Shown: piece after piece, positions 16,887 to 25,380 of the stretch
How the letters are laid out: every line of letters starts with the position of its first letter
Position numbering within the stretch: position 1 is the first letter of the stretch
From: an uncultured Bryobacteraceae bacterium
Lineage (GTDB): Bacteria > Acidobacteriota > Terriglobia > Bryobacterales > Bryobacteraceae
Assembly (NCBI GenBank): GCA_955652915.1
Contig: CATPCJ010000258.1
Location: 1 to 52,518 of the forward strand
DNA: 52,518 nucleotides
Reading direction: 5' to 3'
Notes under the pieces: generated by a model
Databases searched by the model: none
Seen by the model: the letters and a program-made list of their open reading frames with translations, nothing else
What the model was told of the DNA's origin: nothing
Program-made: the position numbers and the translations under genes

Positions 16887-18965
16887 TTGAGGATTAACGA
16901 TTTTACGAGTAGATCGCGCGCGGCACTGGTTTCGGCCCTCCTGTTGGTGTTTCCTGCGTTAGCGCAAGAACACTTGGCGCAACCACCCTTGGCGCAACCA
17001 CCCTTGGCGCAACCACCACTGTCCGAGGACGCGAAAAAGAAGGGTCGAGTGGAGGGCCGGGTGCTGAGCCTGGGCGACGGCACGGCGCTGGCCGGGGCGA
17101 GCGTCCGGCTGAAGAGGGTTGCCGAAGGATTTGGCGGCGCGCCCGATCCGAATGAGTCCGCATATTCCGGGCAGACCGGTCCCGGAGGTTTCTACTTTTT
17201 TGACGGCGTCGAACCGGGAAGTTACCAGATTTATGCCGACCAACCCGGTTACGTGCGGAGATACCACGGAGCGCGTTCCAGCGTTACCCTGACTCCTGGC
17301 ACCGCGGTAGAGGTTTCGGCCGATCAGACGCTGAAGAACGTGGACGTGGAGTTGCTACCTCAGGGCTCGATTTCCGGGTATTTATGGGATGAAGACGGCC
17401 AGCCGGTGCGGGAGGGCCACGTCAACGCTCTGCGGATCTGGTACGAGGGCGGACATCGAGAACTCTTACCACTGGCATCCACGAGCACGGATGTGGACGG
17501 CGGGTTCACACTTCGATCGTTGCCTCCGGGGAAGTATTATGTTCGCGCGGACGAAAAGGTATCTTCCAGGATAGCCGGCGCCTCCGGTGCGGGGCAGCGC
17601 GCCGCGATGTCGAAAATGCTGCGGAGGACATTCTATCCGGAGGCGGAAGGTCCGGAGAGCGCTTTGGCTGTTGAGATCGCAGCGGGGGCTAAGGTGCGAG
17701 GGATCGATTTCCACATGAAGCGCGCGGAGTTACTGCGCGTTCAGGGAAAGGTCGAATGGGGCGACGTGGGAAAGCCGGAAAAGCCATTGATCCTGTCCCT
17801 GACGACAACGGCGTTCGATCTACTCGGGACGGTCTCCCCGCGGCTTGCCGTGGTTCGGGCGGATAGCACGTTCGCCTTCGATGAAGTCGTCGCGGGAACG
17901 TATTACCTGGAGCCCGCTCGTATCCATGTCGATCCAGCCCGCACTCGGATGTTTGGCGGCACCACGGTGGTTGAGGTTCGCGATGAGGACGTGACGGACG
18001 TCAATTTTCGGGTTATCAAGGCGCCCGATCTAAGCGGGCGAATCCGGATTGAAGGCGGGCTCGGGAACGAATCTTCTTCTATTGCGCCTGCTCTCGAATC
18101 CCTTCCCGTGGAAGGCAAATCTTTCCCGGCGCGTCCCGTGGGGAACGCACCTGCGCCTAAACGCGCCAGCGCAGAGCGCGGGGCAGGCCCGCCGCCTCCA
18201 CCGCCCGGATACAAAGCCGGGGGGCAGAACGGAGTGGGAGAGGGTAGTAGTCCGGAATCCGAGGGGTCAAAGCCCGAGCCTTTGCCCGCAAGCAATAGCG
18301 GAGCCGTCGTGAGCCCCGCCTCATTGGCGTTTCAGCCGGGTCCGTCGATCAACGGAGACCGGTCTCTAGCGGATGTCGGCATCCGGCTTATCGCGGCCGA
18401 TCGTGTCTCTGTCAATCCGCCGAACACAACGACGCAAATGGATGGGAACTTCCTGTTGCAGTCCGTACCGCCAGGCCGTTACCTGGTCGAGACCGCAAAC
18501 CTGCCCGAAGGAACCTATGTCAGGACCGTTTCTTTCAATGGTCCCGAGGTTCCGAACGGAGTTCTGGAGCTAACTCTGGGGCTGGGCGGCGAACTTGACC
18601 TCTTGTTGTCGAAGGAGGCAGCCGAGCTTAGTGGAACAGTCCTGGATGACAAGGATAATGCCCTTGGCGCGGTTTGGGTTTCCCTGTGGAAGGTAGATCG
18701 GGATCCGGCAGGGAGTCCGGCGATTGCCGAGGTGGCGATCACGAACGGCCAGGGAGCATTTCGGTTCGGTCATCTCGCACCGGGCAAATACAAGGCGGTC
18801 GCGTGGGGGGAGATCGAGTACGGGCTAGCGCAAACAGCCGCTTTCTGCCGCCTGTTCGAGCGCGACGCGGGCTCAATTACCTTGGACGCACGAAGCCGGC
18901 AGACCATCAATCTAAAGCCAGTACCGCCCGGGAGGATCGAAGAGGCGGGATGGCTATTGCGTTGA
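16887..18965 (+). CDS. Secreted carboxypeptidase-regulatory-domain protein
   Basis: A 692-residue secreted protein. A signal peptide (ending FPALAQ, about 27) is followed by three LAQPP repeats, then several transthyretin-like/CarboxypepD_reg domains. Examples are RVEGRVLSLGDGTALAGASV with PGSYQIYADQPGY, GSISGYLWDEDGQPVREGHV with LPPGKYYVRADE, and ELSGTVLDDKDNALGAVWVS with LAPGKYKAVAW. A low-complexity Pro/Gly stretch (about 410-470) splits the chain. No peptidase domain or TonB-dependent barrel is attached. The TTG start at 16887 follows the previous stop by 19 bases and has no good ribosome site. In Acidobacteriota such proteins are abundant and unassigned; a binding or structural role outside the cell is inferred. 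Confidence 0.78.
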   Translation: MRINDFTSRSRAALVSALLLVFPALAQEHLAQPPLAQPPLAQPPLSEDAKKKGRVEGRVLSLGDGTALAGASVRLKRVAEGFGGAPDPNESAYSGQTGPGGFYFFDGVEPGSYQIYADQPGYVRRYHGARSSVTLTPGTAVEVSADQTLKNVDVELLPQGSISGYLWDEDGQPVREGHVNALRIWYEGGHRELLPLASTSTDVDGGFTLRSLPPGKYYVRADEKVSSRIAGASGAGQRAAMSKMLRRTFYPEAEGPESALAVEIAAGAKVRGIDFHMKRAELLRVQGKVEWGDVGKPEKPLILSLTTTAFDLLGTVSPRLAVVRADSTFAFDEVVAGTYYLEPARIHVDPARTRMFGGTTVVEVRDEDVTDVNFRVIKAPDLSGRIRIEGGLGNESSSIAPALESLPVEGKSFPARPVGNAPAPKRASAERGAGPPPPPPGYKAGGQNGVGEGSSPESEGSKPEPLPASNSGAVVSPASLAFQPGPSINGDRSLADVGIRLIAADRVSVNPPNTTTQMDGNFLLQSVPPGRYLVETANLPEGTYVRTVSFNGPEVPNGVLELTLGLGGELDLLLSKEAAELSGTVLDDKDNALGAVWVSLWKVDRDPAGSPAIAEVAITNGQGAFRFGHLAPGKYKAVAWGEIEYGLAQTAAFCRLFERDAGSITLDARSRQTINLKPVPPGRIEEAGWLLR
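16973..17017 (+). repeat. Three-copy 15-bp in-frame tandem repeat
   Basis: The unit CTTGGCGCAACCACC occurs at 16973-16987, 16988-17002 and 17003-17017 without mismatch. It encodes LAQPP units directly behind the predicted signal-peptide cleavage site. Perfect identity of the units points to recent slippage, so copy number may vary between strains. Confidence 0.85.
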
Positions 18966-20323
18966 TGAAGCGCAACTACTTAAACAAATCGGCGAGGCCG
19001 CGGGTGTGTATTGGAGCGTTTTGTTGCCTGGCATTGACCGCGCCTGCCGTGGCCCGGACGCCGCCTGCTTACTTGTTCACGCTGGCGCCAAAGTATGAGC
19101 CCGACGCTTGGGTGCGTGGTGCTGAGCGGTTTCCCGCCGGCGCCGCTGTTTACCTGGTGGCCGGCAACGAGCGCCGTCCCGTCGCACCCGGACTATTCGC
19201 ATCCGCCGATCCGTTTGTTTCTTACGACGGGACTCGTGTATTAGTGTCCGGTAAACGCCGCCAGCTCGAACCCTGGCAAATCTGGGAGACGCCTGTGTCC
19301 GGCGGAACCGCGCGGCAGATCACAAGCGGGGAAGCAGACTGTACACGTCCTGTTTATCTGCCCGATGGCCGAATAGTCTATACGCGCCGCCTACCACTGG
19401 GATCCGCGTTGGAAGTCGTGCAATCCGATGGAGGGAAGATTGAGCGCCTTACGTTTGTCCCAATTTTTTATCTCACCGATGACGTACTAAAAGACGGCCG
19501 TATTCTTTTCGAGGCCGCGCGTCCGGAGTCCGGCGAAGCGAAACGAGAGCTCTTCACCGTCTATCCGGATGGCAGCGGTGAAGAGTCCTTACGATGCGAC
19601 CACGGAAATGATCGAGTGGAAGGGCGGCAGATGTCCTCGGGAGATATCGTATTCCGGTCGGACGGGAGATTGGCGCGCATTCAGTCCGCGTCTGCGTCGC
19701 AAGCCTGGTTGCCTCAGCCGAATGCGGAAGTGCTGGGTCCGGTGGCGGAAGCGGTGAGGGACGAGTGGATTTTGGCTGGCCGCCGGCCCGGTAAAACACA
19801 ATGGTCGCTGTTCCTCTGGCAGGCGGCGAGGAAGCGTTTGCTGAAGCTCTACGAGCCGATGGCTGGAAGCGCGGTGCAGCCGGTGATGGCCGCGGTGCGA
19901 ACGCTTCCGCGCGATTTTCCCTCGGCTCTGGTAAAGTCTCGCCGCGCGGCAAACGCGCTCTGTTTGCGTGCGGGACAATCGCGTGAGCCTTACGTTGGCG
20001 TGCCGCAGTGGGTGCGCGTGCATTCACAGAACGGGGAAGGCACACCCATCGTGCTGGGCCAGGCGGAGGTTGCCAAAGATGGGTCGTTTTTCGTCCAGGT
20101 TCCGGGTGACCGGCCGCTGAGGTTTGAGATGTTGGATGCCGAAGGGCGAACCCTACGTTCGGAGAGAAACTGGATCTGGTTTCGCACCGGAGAACAGAGG
20201 ATCTGCGTCGGTTGTCACGCGGGCCCTGAGCAGGCCCCGGAAAACCGGCTGCCCGAAGTTCTTCGAGTAACGCCAGACCCGGTGCTTCTGGGAGCCGGTC
20301 CACAGGGCCGGCCCAGGCCTTAA
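18950..20323 (+). CDS. HzsA-related secreted mono-haem protein
   Basis: The 457-residue product has a signal peptide (MKRNY... to AVARTP). A propeller-like middle follows with TolB/WD-type phrases (SYDGTRVLVSGKRR, TRPVYLPDGRIVYTRR, LKDGRILFEAA). At the C-terminus is a single c-type haem site, C419-V-G-C422-H423, in the context CVGCHAGPEQAPENRLPEV. The 'CxGCH...APENR' ending is characteristic of the HzsA-related family, named after the alpha subunit of hydrazine synthase. No other hydrazine genes are present, so that reaction is not implied. ATG 18950 has an AGAGG site; ATG 18965 would overlap the previous stop by one base and is an alternative. The frame is also open further upstream, inside the previous gene. 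Twelve bases separate it from the next cytochrome gene. Confidence 0.78.
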   Translation: MAIALMKRNYLNKSARPRVCIGAFCCLALTAPAVARTPPAYLFTLAPKYEPDAWVRGAERFPAGAAVYLVAGNERRPVAPGLFASADPFVSYDGTRVLVSGKRRQLEPWQIWETPVSGGTARQITSGEADCTRPVYLPDGRIVYTRRLPLGSALEVVQSDGGKIERLTFVPIFYLTDDVLKDGRILFEAARPESGEAKRELFTVYPDGSGEESLRCDHGNDRVEGRQMSSGDIVFRSDGRLARIQSASASQAWLPQPNAEVLGPVAEAVRDEWILAGRRPGKTQWSLFLWQAARKRLLKLYEPMAGSAVQPVMAAVRTLPRDFPSALVKSRRAANALCLRAGQSREPYVGVPQWVRVHSQNGEGTPIVLGQAEVAKDGSFFVQVPGDRPLRFEMLDAEGRTLRSERNWIWFRTGEQRICVGCHAGPEQAPENRLPEVLRVTPDPVLLGAGPQGRPRP

Positions 20324-20334
20324 GAGGACAGGTC

Positions 20335-22173
20335 ATGAAAGTCCAAAAAACCGCGGCCCTATTGTGGATCGTGTTGTCTTCGGCGGCGCTCGCCGGCGAT
20401 TCCCGGATCAGGTACGCAAGCCCGGAAGAACTGGCGCTCTCGGCGGACGGGCGGCGGTTGTACGTTTCCTGCACGGACAGCGACGAACTGGTGGCGATCG
20501 ATACGCGGACAAACCGTGTGGCCGGACGTGTGCACGTGGGGCGCAAACCGCGCGGCTTGGCGGTAGGACGCGATAACGGGAACCTTTACGTGGCAAACTC
20601 CTGGGACGACACAGTAAGCGAAGTCGACGTGAGTCTGATGCGCGTCGTTCGGACGCTTCCGGCCGGCCGCGAGCCTACCGGCCTGGCGCTGGGCGCGCAG
20701 GCGAGGTTTCTATACGTGGCGAATCGAATTAGCGGCGATGTCTCGGTTGTGGATCTGAGCACCGGGTTGGAGCGCTCCAAAATCCCCGTAGGCCCGGGTG
20801 CAAGCTATGCCATGACGCGTGGCGGAAACGACATCTATATCAGTAGAGTTTTTCCGGTGGTTCGCGGGATTCGCGAGGTTCCCCAGAACGAGATTGTGGA
20901 GATTGACGGCGCCCGGCAGCAGATTGTGGCGCGATTCGGTTTGCCCGGCGCTGGAGCAGTGTTTCACACTGCGTTGGCTGCTCGCGGTGGCGTCGGGATT
21001 GCGGCCGTCCTGAGACCGAAGAATCTGATTCCCACGGCTCATGTCGAGCACGGAGGGATGTTCGGTAATGCCCTGGCGCTATTCGGCCCGGAAGTGGGAC
21101 GGGTGGCGATGCTGCCGCTCGATGAGATAGAGAACTCCCTCGCCCAACCGTTCGATATTGCTCTTACACCGGATCTCTCCAGGATTTTCGTGTCCGCAAG
21201 CGGGGCCGACGAGGTGGCGGTCCTGGACGGCCGGCAGCTTCTGGCAACAGCACGGGCACTGGGAGGAGATCGGTTTGTCAACGATCTGTCGGCTTCGGCG
21301 CGTTACCTGGTAGCCCGTATTGCCGTTGGACGCAACCCTCGCGGCCTTGCTCTGTCGGATGACGGCAAGCTCCTGTATGTTGCGAACAGGTTGGACGATA
21401 CCGTGATGTGCGTGGACACCGTCCGGGGCGCCGTAGTGAAAACGATCGCAGTGGGAGAAACGATCCGGCTGACAGCGGAAAGGCGTGGCGAGCAGCATTT
21501 CTACTCGGCGCGTTTCGCCTTTGCGCGGCAATTCAGTTGTTCCAGTTGCCATCTTGATGCGGTTACGGATGGGCTGTCGTGGGACCTGGAGCAGGATGGG
21601 TTCGGGTTGGATGTCGTAGCTACCAAATCGCTGGAGGCGTTGGCGGAATCGGCTCCATACAAATGGAGCGGGACCAATCCCGACCTGGAAACTGAGTGCG
21701 GGGTGAAATCCGAGCAATACTTCTTCCGCTCGCAAGGCTTCCGGGGCGCGGAGCTAGCCGATGTCGTGAGCTTTTTGAAATCGATCCCAGTCCGTCCAAA
21801 CCGGAACCGTCTTCCCGGAGGCGGTTGGACCGCCGCGCAATCCCGCGGCAAAGCCCTATTCGAGCGAAAGATCACGAAAGATGGCAGGACTATCCTGCCC
21901 ATCCTACAGTGTCAAACGTGTCACTTTGGCCCGGCATTCACATCCAATCAACTGGCGAACGTCGGCACCAGGCAGAAATCCGATCGAAGTGGAACGTTCG
22001 ACACGCCCCAACTTATCAACGTAAGTTACAAAGGCTCGTATTTGCACGACGGTTCAGCGCGGACATTGAAGGAGCTTTTTACCATTTTTAATGCACGCGA
22101 CTTGCATGGAGTCACAAGCGACTTGAGCGCTTCGGAGCTGGACGATCTAGTCGAGTACCTGAAGACGCTGTGA
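20335..22173 (+). CDS. YVTN beta-propeller fused to MauG-type di-haem cytochrome
   Basis: A 612-residue periplasmic protein. After the signal peptide (cut near ALAGDS, 20) come YVTN-type propeller blades (RLYVSCTDSDELVAIDTRTN, NLYVANSWDDTVSEVDV, LLYVANRLDDTVMCVDT). From about 380 a di-haem peroxidase/MauG domain follows with haem sites C402-SS-C405-H406 and C526-QT-C529-H530, and the family C-terminal phrase DTPQLINVSYKGSYLHDGSARTLKEL. MauG-like enzymes use two c-haems to oxidise protein or peptide residues at long range, or act as peroxidases. The propeller half resembles MauB/YVTN proteins that present or dock partners. A ribosome site AGAGGA lies upstream. It is the last gene of the cluster and converges with the small membrane-protein gene, with a four-base gap. 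Confidence 0.85.
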   Translation: MKVQKTAALLWIVLSSAALAGDSRIRYASPEELALSADGRRLYVSCTDSDELVAIDTRTNRVAGRVHVGRKPRGLAVGRDNGNLYVANSWDDTVSEVDVSLMRVVRTLPAGREPTGLALGAQARFLYVANRISGDVSVVDLSTGLERSKIPVGPGASYAMTRGGNDIYISRVFPVVRGIREVPQNEIVEIDGARQQIVARFGLPGAGAVFHTALAARGGVGIAAVLRPKNLIPTAHVEHGGMFGNALALFGPEVGRVAMLPLDEIENSLAQPFDIALTPDLSRIFVSASGADEVAVLDGRQLLATARALGGDRFVNDLSASARYLVARIAVGRNPRGLALSDDGKLLYVANRLDDTVMCVDTVRGAVVKTIAVGETIRLTAERRGEQHFYSARFAFARQFSCSSCHLDAVTDGLSWDLEQDGFGLDVVATKSLEALAESAPYKWSGTNPDLETECGVKSEQYFFRSQGFRGAELADVVSFLKSIPVRPNRNRLPGGGWTAAQSRGKALFERKITKDGRTILPILQCQTCHFGPAFTSNQLANVGTRQKSDRSGTFDTPQLINVSYKGSYLHDGSARTLKELFTIFNARDLHGVTSDLSASELDDLVEYLKTL

Positions 22174-22177
22174 TTGC

Positions 22178-22390
22178 CTATCGGCCGCGCCCCGGCCGGA
22201 AAAGCGCGGTATAAACGGCGCCCACCACAGTCAGCAGACCGCCCCACCACACCGGCGCGTGCAGCTCCGCGAGAGTGGTGGTCTGCGGCGCGGACCACTC
22301 CACCAGGCCGCTTGCGCAGATTAGAATCCCGTAGACCAGCAGCAGGACTCCGACAAAAAACCAAACCGGTATGATCACGTCTTTGTGCAT
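22178..22390 (-). CDS. Small two-TM membrane protein, symporter-linked
   Basis: The 70-residue product has two hydrophobic spans (about 7-27 and 46-64) with the phrase LHAPVWWGGLLTVVGAVYTALFRP between and within them. Its start is six bases behind the symporter stop, so the two genes are certainly transcribed together. Several solute:sodium symporters have a small two-TM partner (for example the YjcH/DUF4212 type); a similar accessory role is inferred from position only. A decayed copy of the same gene lies at 15019-15155. Confidence 0.78.
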   Translation of the reverse strand: MHKDVIIPVWFFVGVLLLVYGILICASGLVEWSAPQTTTLAELHAPVWWGGLLTVVGAVYTALFRPGRGR

Positions 22391-22396
22391 ATCGTT

Positions 22397-24079
22397 TTAC
22401 CAGAAAATCCACTGCAAAATAACGAAAATCGCCAACACTACAACTGCCCAGAAAAGTGGACGCTTCGTCAGCGGCAGGTCGCCTTCCTTGGGCAAGACGG
22501 TGGAGCCATATACTAACCCTTTGAGCTCGGACTCGGTCTTCGGTTTGGTCATCAGGCTGACTGCCACGGTCACGGCAACGCCGATCAAACACGACCACAG
22601 AGCGCGATACATATCTTCGGCCAGTGCCTTGGCATGCGGCGACAAGGCGATGACCGCGAGCATCGCGGGATTGAATTTCACCAGCAAAAACATGCCGACC
22701 GATGACACGGTGCCGGCCAGCAGACCCCAGAAACCTCCCGCGGCGGTGACGCGCTTCCAGAGCATTCCCAGCACCACGGTGGCGAACAACGGCGCGATGA
22801 AAAAGCTGAAAAGCGCCTGCACGTAATCCATGATGCTGGCGAATCCCATGGCCAGGTAGGCGGTGCCGATGCTGATCACCAAGCCGATCATGGTACACCA
22901 GCGGCCCATGGAAACGTAGTGGTGATCCGTCGCCGTCTTGCGAAGAAACGGGCGGTAAATATCGTAGGTCCAAACCGTGGCGAAGGCGCTGACGTTTCCC
23001 GCCATTCCGGCCATGAACCCGGCCACCAGAGCTGTAACGCCCAGGCCCAGCAGGCCGGGACCGAAGTAGCGCGCCAGCATCAGCGGCAGGACTTCGTTGT
23101 AACTATGTTGCCCCGCTTGCAAGCCGCTCTCAGGAAAAAGGTGCATCGGCAGCACGGCCAATCCCAGCAAGCCAGGCAGGATCACAATCAGCGGCACGGC
23201 CATTTTGAAAAACGCGCCGATCAGCGGGGCCATTTTTGCGGACCGTATATCCTTGGCTGCGAGTACGCGCTGCACCACCAGAAAGTCCGTCGTCCAATAT
23301 CCCATCGAAACAATTGCGCCCAGGCCGAACACGATGCCGGTCCAGTGCATGCCCATGGGGTTGTCCTGGAACTTGCCGAGGCCGCTCCAGAGGTGCGTGA
23401 AGTCCTGGCCTGGAAAATTTTGCTGGATGCGCGCCACCATTCCTTTCCATCCGCCGGTTTCCATCAGACCGAAGATCGGGACCAACAGCGCGCCGAACCA
23501 GATAAGGAAGAACTGCAGGACTTCATTGAAAATCGCCGAGTACAGGCCGCCCGACGCAACGTAAATCCCCACCGTCAGCGAAGACACCCAGATGCTGAAG
23601 TGGATGTTCCAGCCCAAAACAACCTTCATCACCACGGCCATGGCGTACATGTTGACGCCGGACATGAGGATGGTCATGATCGCAAAAGTGACGGCGCTCA
23701 GCCCGCCGGCCGCCCGGTCATAACGAAGGGTCAGGTAGCCCGGCACGGAATGGGTTTTCGAGATGTAGTAGAACGGCATCATCACGATGGCCAAAAAGAC
23801 CATGGCGGGAATGGCGCCGATCCAATACCAGTGCGCGGCCAGGATTCCGTATTGATAGGACGACCCGGCCCAGCCCAATAATTCCAGCGAGCCGAGATTC
23901 GCTGAAACAAAGCTGAGACCCGCCACCCAAGCGGTCATTTCGCGTCCGGCCATGAAAAAGTCCTTGCCCGTCTGCGCGAACCGCTTCAAATAAAATCCGA
24001 TCGACAGCACCGCCAGAAAGTAGATGGCGATTATCGCCAGGTCCACCGCCTTCAGCGTGATCATGCCTTCATTTGTCAT
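22397..24079 (-). CDS. Sodium:solute symporter (SSS/SglT-like)
   Basis: A 560-residue integral membrane protein with about 14 hydrophobic spans. The SSS core is clear: FMAGREMTAWVAGLSFVSAN (Na+-site helix 1 region) and LGSLELLGWAGSSYQYG, then TTDFLVVQRVLAAKD and ALVAGFMAGMAGNVSAF. These match sugar-transporting SglT/galactose-type members. It probably imports xylose, xylo-oligosaccharide breakdown products or uronate with Na+, since it is in one operon with a xylose-isomerase-family gene (39-base gap) and faces GH67/GH3 genes. ATG 24079 or ATG 24064 may be the start. Substrate is inferred. Confidence 0.9.
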   Translation of the reverse strand: MTNEGMITLKAVDLAIIAIYFLAVLSIGFYLKRFAQTGKDFFMAGREMTAWVAGLSFVSANLGSLELLGWAGSSYQYGILAAHWYWIGAIPAMVFLAIVMMPFYYISKTHSVPGYLTLRYDRAAGGLSAVTFAIMTILMSGVNMYAMAVVMKVVLGWNIHFSIWVSSLTVGIYVASGGLYSAIFNEVLQFFLIWFGALLVPIFGLMETGGWKGMVARIQQNFPGQDFTHLWSGLGKFQDNPMGMHWTGIVFGLGAIVSMGYWTTDFLVVQRVLAAKDIRSAKMAPLIGAFFKMAVPLIVILPGLLGLAVLPMHLFPESGLQAGQHSYNEVLPLMLARYFGPGLLGLGVTALVAGFMAGMAGNVSAFATVWTYDIYRPFLRKTATDHHYVSMGRWCTMIGLVISIGTAYLAMGFASIMDYVQALFSFFIAPLFATVVLGMLWKRVTAAGGFWGLLAGTVSSVGMFLLVKFNPAMLAVIALSPHAKALAEDMYRALWSCLIGVAVTVAVSLMTKPKTESELKGLVYGSTVLPKEGDLPLTKRPLFWAVVVLAIFVILQWIFW

Positions 24080-24118
24080 GGATTGGACATGTCCCTTCTC
24101 AATTTCCGCGCGGCCGAA

Positions 24119-25369
24119 CTACACGATAGAAAAAACCCGGCCGCGATGCAAGCCAAGCAGGATTTGCACCAGCCGGTGAGCGATCAGCTCATGTAAAGTT
24201 AACAATTCCCGGTTGGCTTTAGTCAAGGCTTCGGCGTCGTGCGGATCGGCGGCGGCAGGCCCGCCGGCTTTTAACGCATCGGTAGCCTCTTTGATAATCG
24301 GGTCCGTCATGACCTCGCCGGCGATTTCCCAAAGCGTAATAAAACGGTCGACAGCGGTGGGAAAACTAACTTCAAATACGCCGAACGCGCTGGTGGTGCG
24401 CGGTGGTTTGTAATCCAGATTGAACGGACCCTGATAGCCGTGGCTGCGGAGTAGAACCAGCACGTTCAGCCAATCCAGGGGGTTCACTAAGCCGACGCCG
24501 ATGTCCACGTCGTGCTTGAGACGGTAGCCGTCGTTGATGTCGAAGTGAAAGAGCTTGCCGGCTAAAAGGGCCCGGGCCAGAACAGCTCGCGGCGCGCCGC
24601 CCCACATTAATTCGTGCAGATATTCCGGATTCAATCCCACCATTTCCGGATGCGTCAGAAGACCCGAGGCGATGAATGCCAGCATGGCGTCGCTGGTGGG
24701 CAGCAGAATCTCGGCCTGAGGTTCGAAGGGCTTAGCCTCCAGGCAATGTTTCAGAGTAGGGCGGCCTTTTTGTTTGGCGACTTCGATATCGCGATCGCAG
24801 GCGGCGTTGATGGCGCCGGCGTACCAGCGCAGGCTGTCCGTCTCATCGATAGCGCCCTGCACGTAATATCCGAGGGACCCGGGCCAGTACACGGCGAAGC
24901 TGGCGCCTAACTCATGTCCAATGTCCACTGTGTTGCGCACGCGGTACTTCGCATACTCGCGAACTCCGGACGCTTCCGCCGCTGGACCGGCGGCCCACAC
25001 GGCATGGTGGAAAGTTTCGGTTGTGACCATGGAACATTCGACGCCATTATCGGCCAGAACCTTTTTGATCCGGCCTACGATTTCGGCTTGCACTTCCGTG
25101 CCGATGGCTTCGGTGGGAATGACGTCTGTGTCGTGGGTGGTCCAATAGCCGATGCCGATCTCCGCGTACTTTTGGATGATCTCTTCGAAGCCGATGGCCG
25201 GCCGGGTGGGTGCATGGAAAAGAGCTTGACCTTGATAAGCCGCCGCCCATTGCGGACCGGATATGAAGTATTTGCGGCGCGTCTGGGGAGTGTAGGAACC
25301 TCCGCAGGATTTCATCAGACGGGAGACGAGGGCTTGCTGCTGAGATTCAGGAATCGGCATCGTTTCCAT
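24119..25369 (-). CDS. Xylose-isomerase-family enzyme
   Basis: A 416-residue TIM-barrel isomerase that should interconvert an aldose and its ketose, most likely D-xylose and D-xylulose. Every catalytic and metal residue of class I XylA is visible: His79 and Asp80 (TTHDTDVIP), Glu211 and Lys213 (EAKPFEP), Glu249 and His252 (GLNPEYLHE), Asp277 (LFHFDIN), Asp287 and Asp289 (KHDVDIG) and Asp319 (NLDYKPPRT). The sequence is otherwise divergent from actinobacterial XylA, with an N-terminal extension and a longer tail, so another aldose is possible. It is the first gene of the isomerase-symporter-small protein operon. Its ATG lies only 11 bases from the divergent dehydratase start; ATG 25360 is an alternative. 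Confidence 0.87.
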   Translation of the reverse strand: METMPIPESQQQALVSRLMKSCGGSYTPQTRRKYFISGPQWAAAYQGQALFHAPTRPAIGFEEIIQKYAEIGIGYWTTHDTDVIPTEAIGTEVQAEIVGRIKKVLADNGVECSMVTTETFHHAVWAAGPAAEASGVREYAKYRVRNTVDIGHELGASFAVYWPGSLGYYVQGAIDETDSLRWYAGAINAACDRDIEVAKQKGRPTLKHCLEAKPFEPQAEILLPTSDAMLAFIASGLLTHPEMVGLNPEYLHELMWGGAPRAVLARALLAGKLFHFDINDGYRLKHDVDIGVGLVNPLDWLNVLVLLRSHGYQGPFNLDYKPPRTTSAFGVFEVSFPTAVDRFITLWEIAGEVMTDPIIKEATDALKAGGPAAADPHDAEALTKANRELLTLHELIAHRLVQILLGLHRGRVFSIV

Positions 25370-25380
25370 ATTGTTGTACC

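Noticed and set aside
22919..23881. 320-codon plus-strand open frame rich in His and Arg
   Set aside because: Antisense to the sodium:solute symporter. The composition (His/Gln/Arg runs) is typical of a shadow frame.
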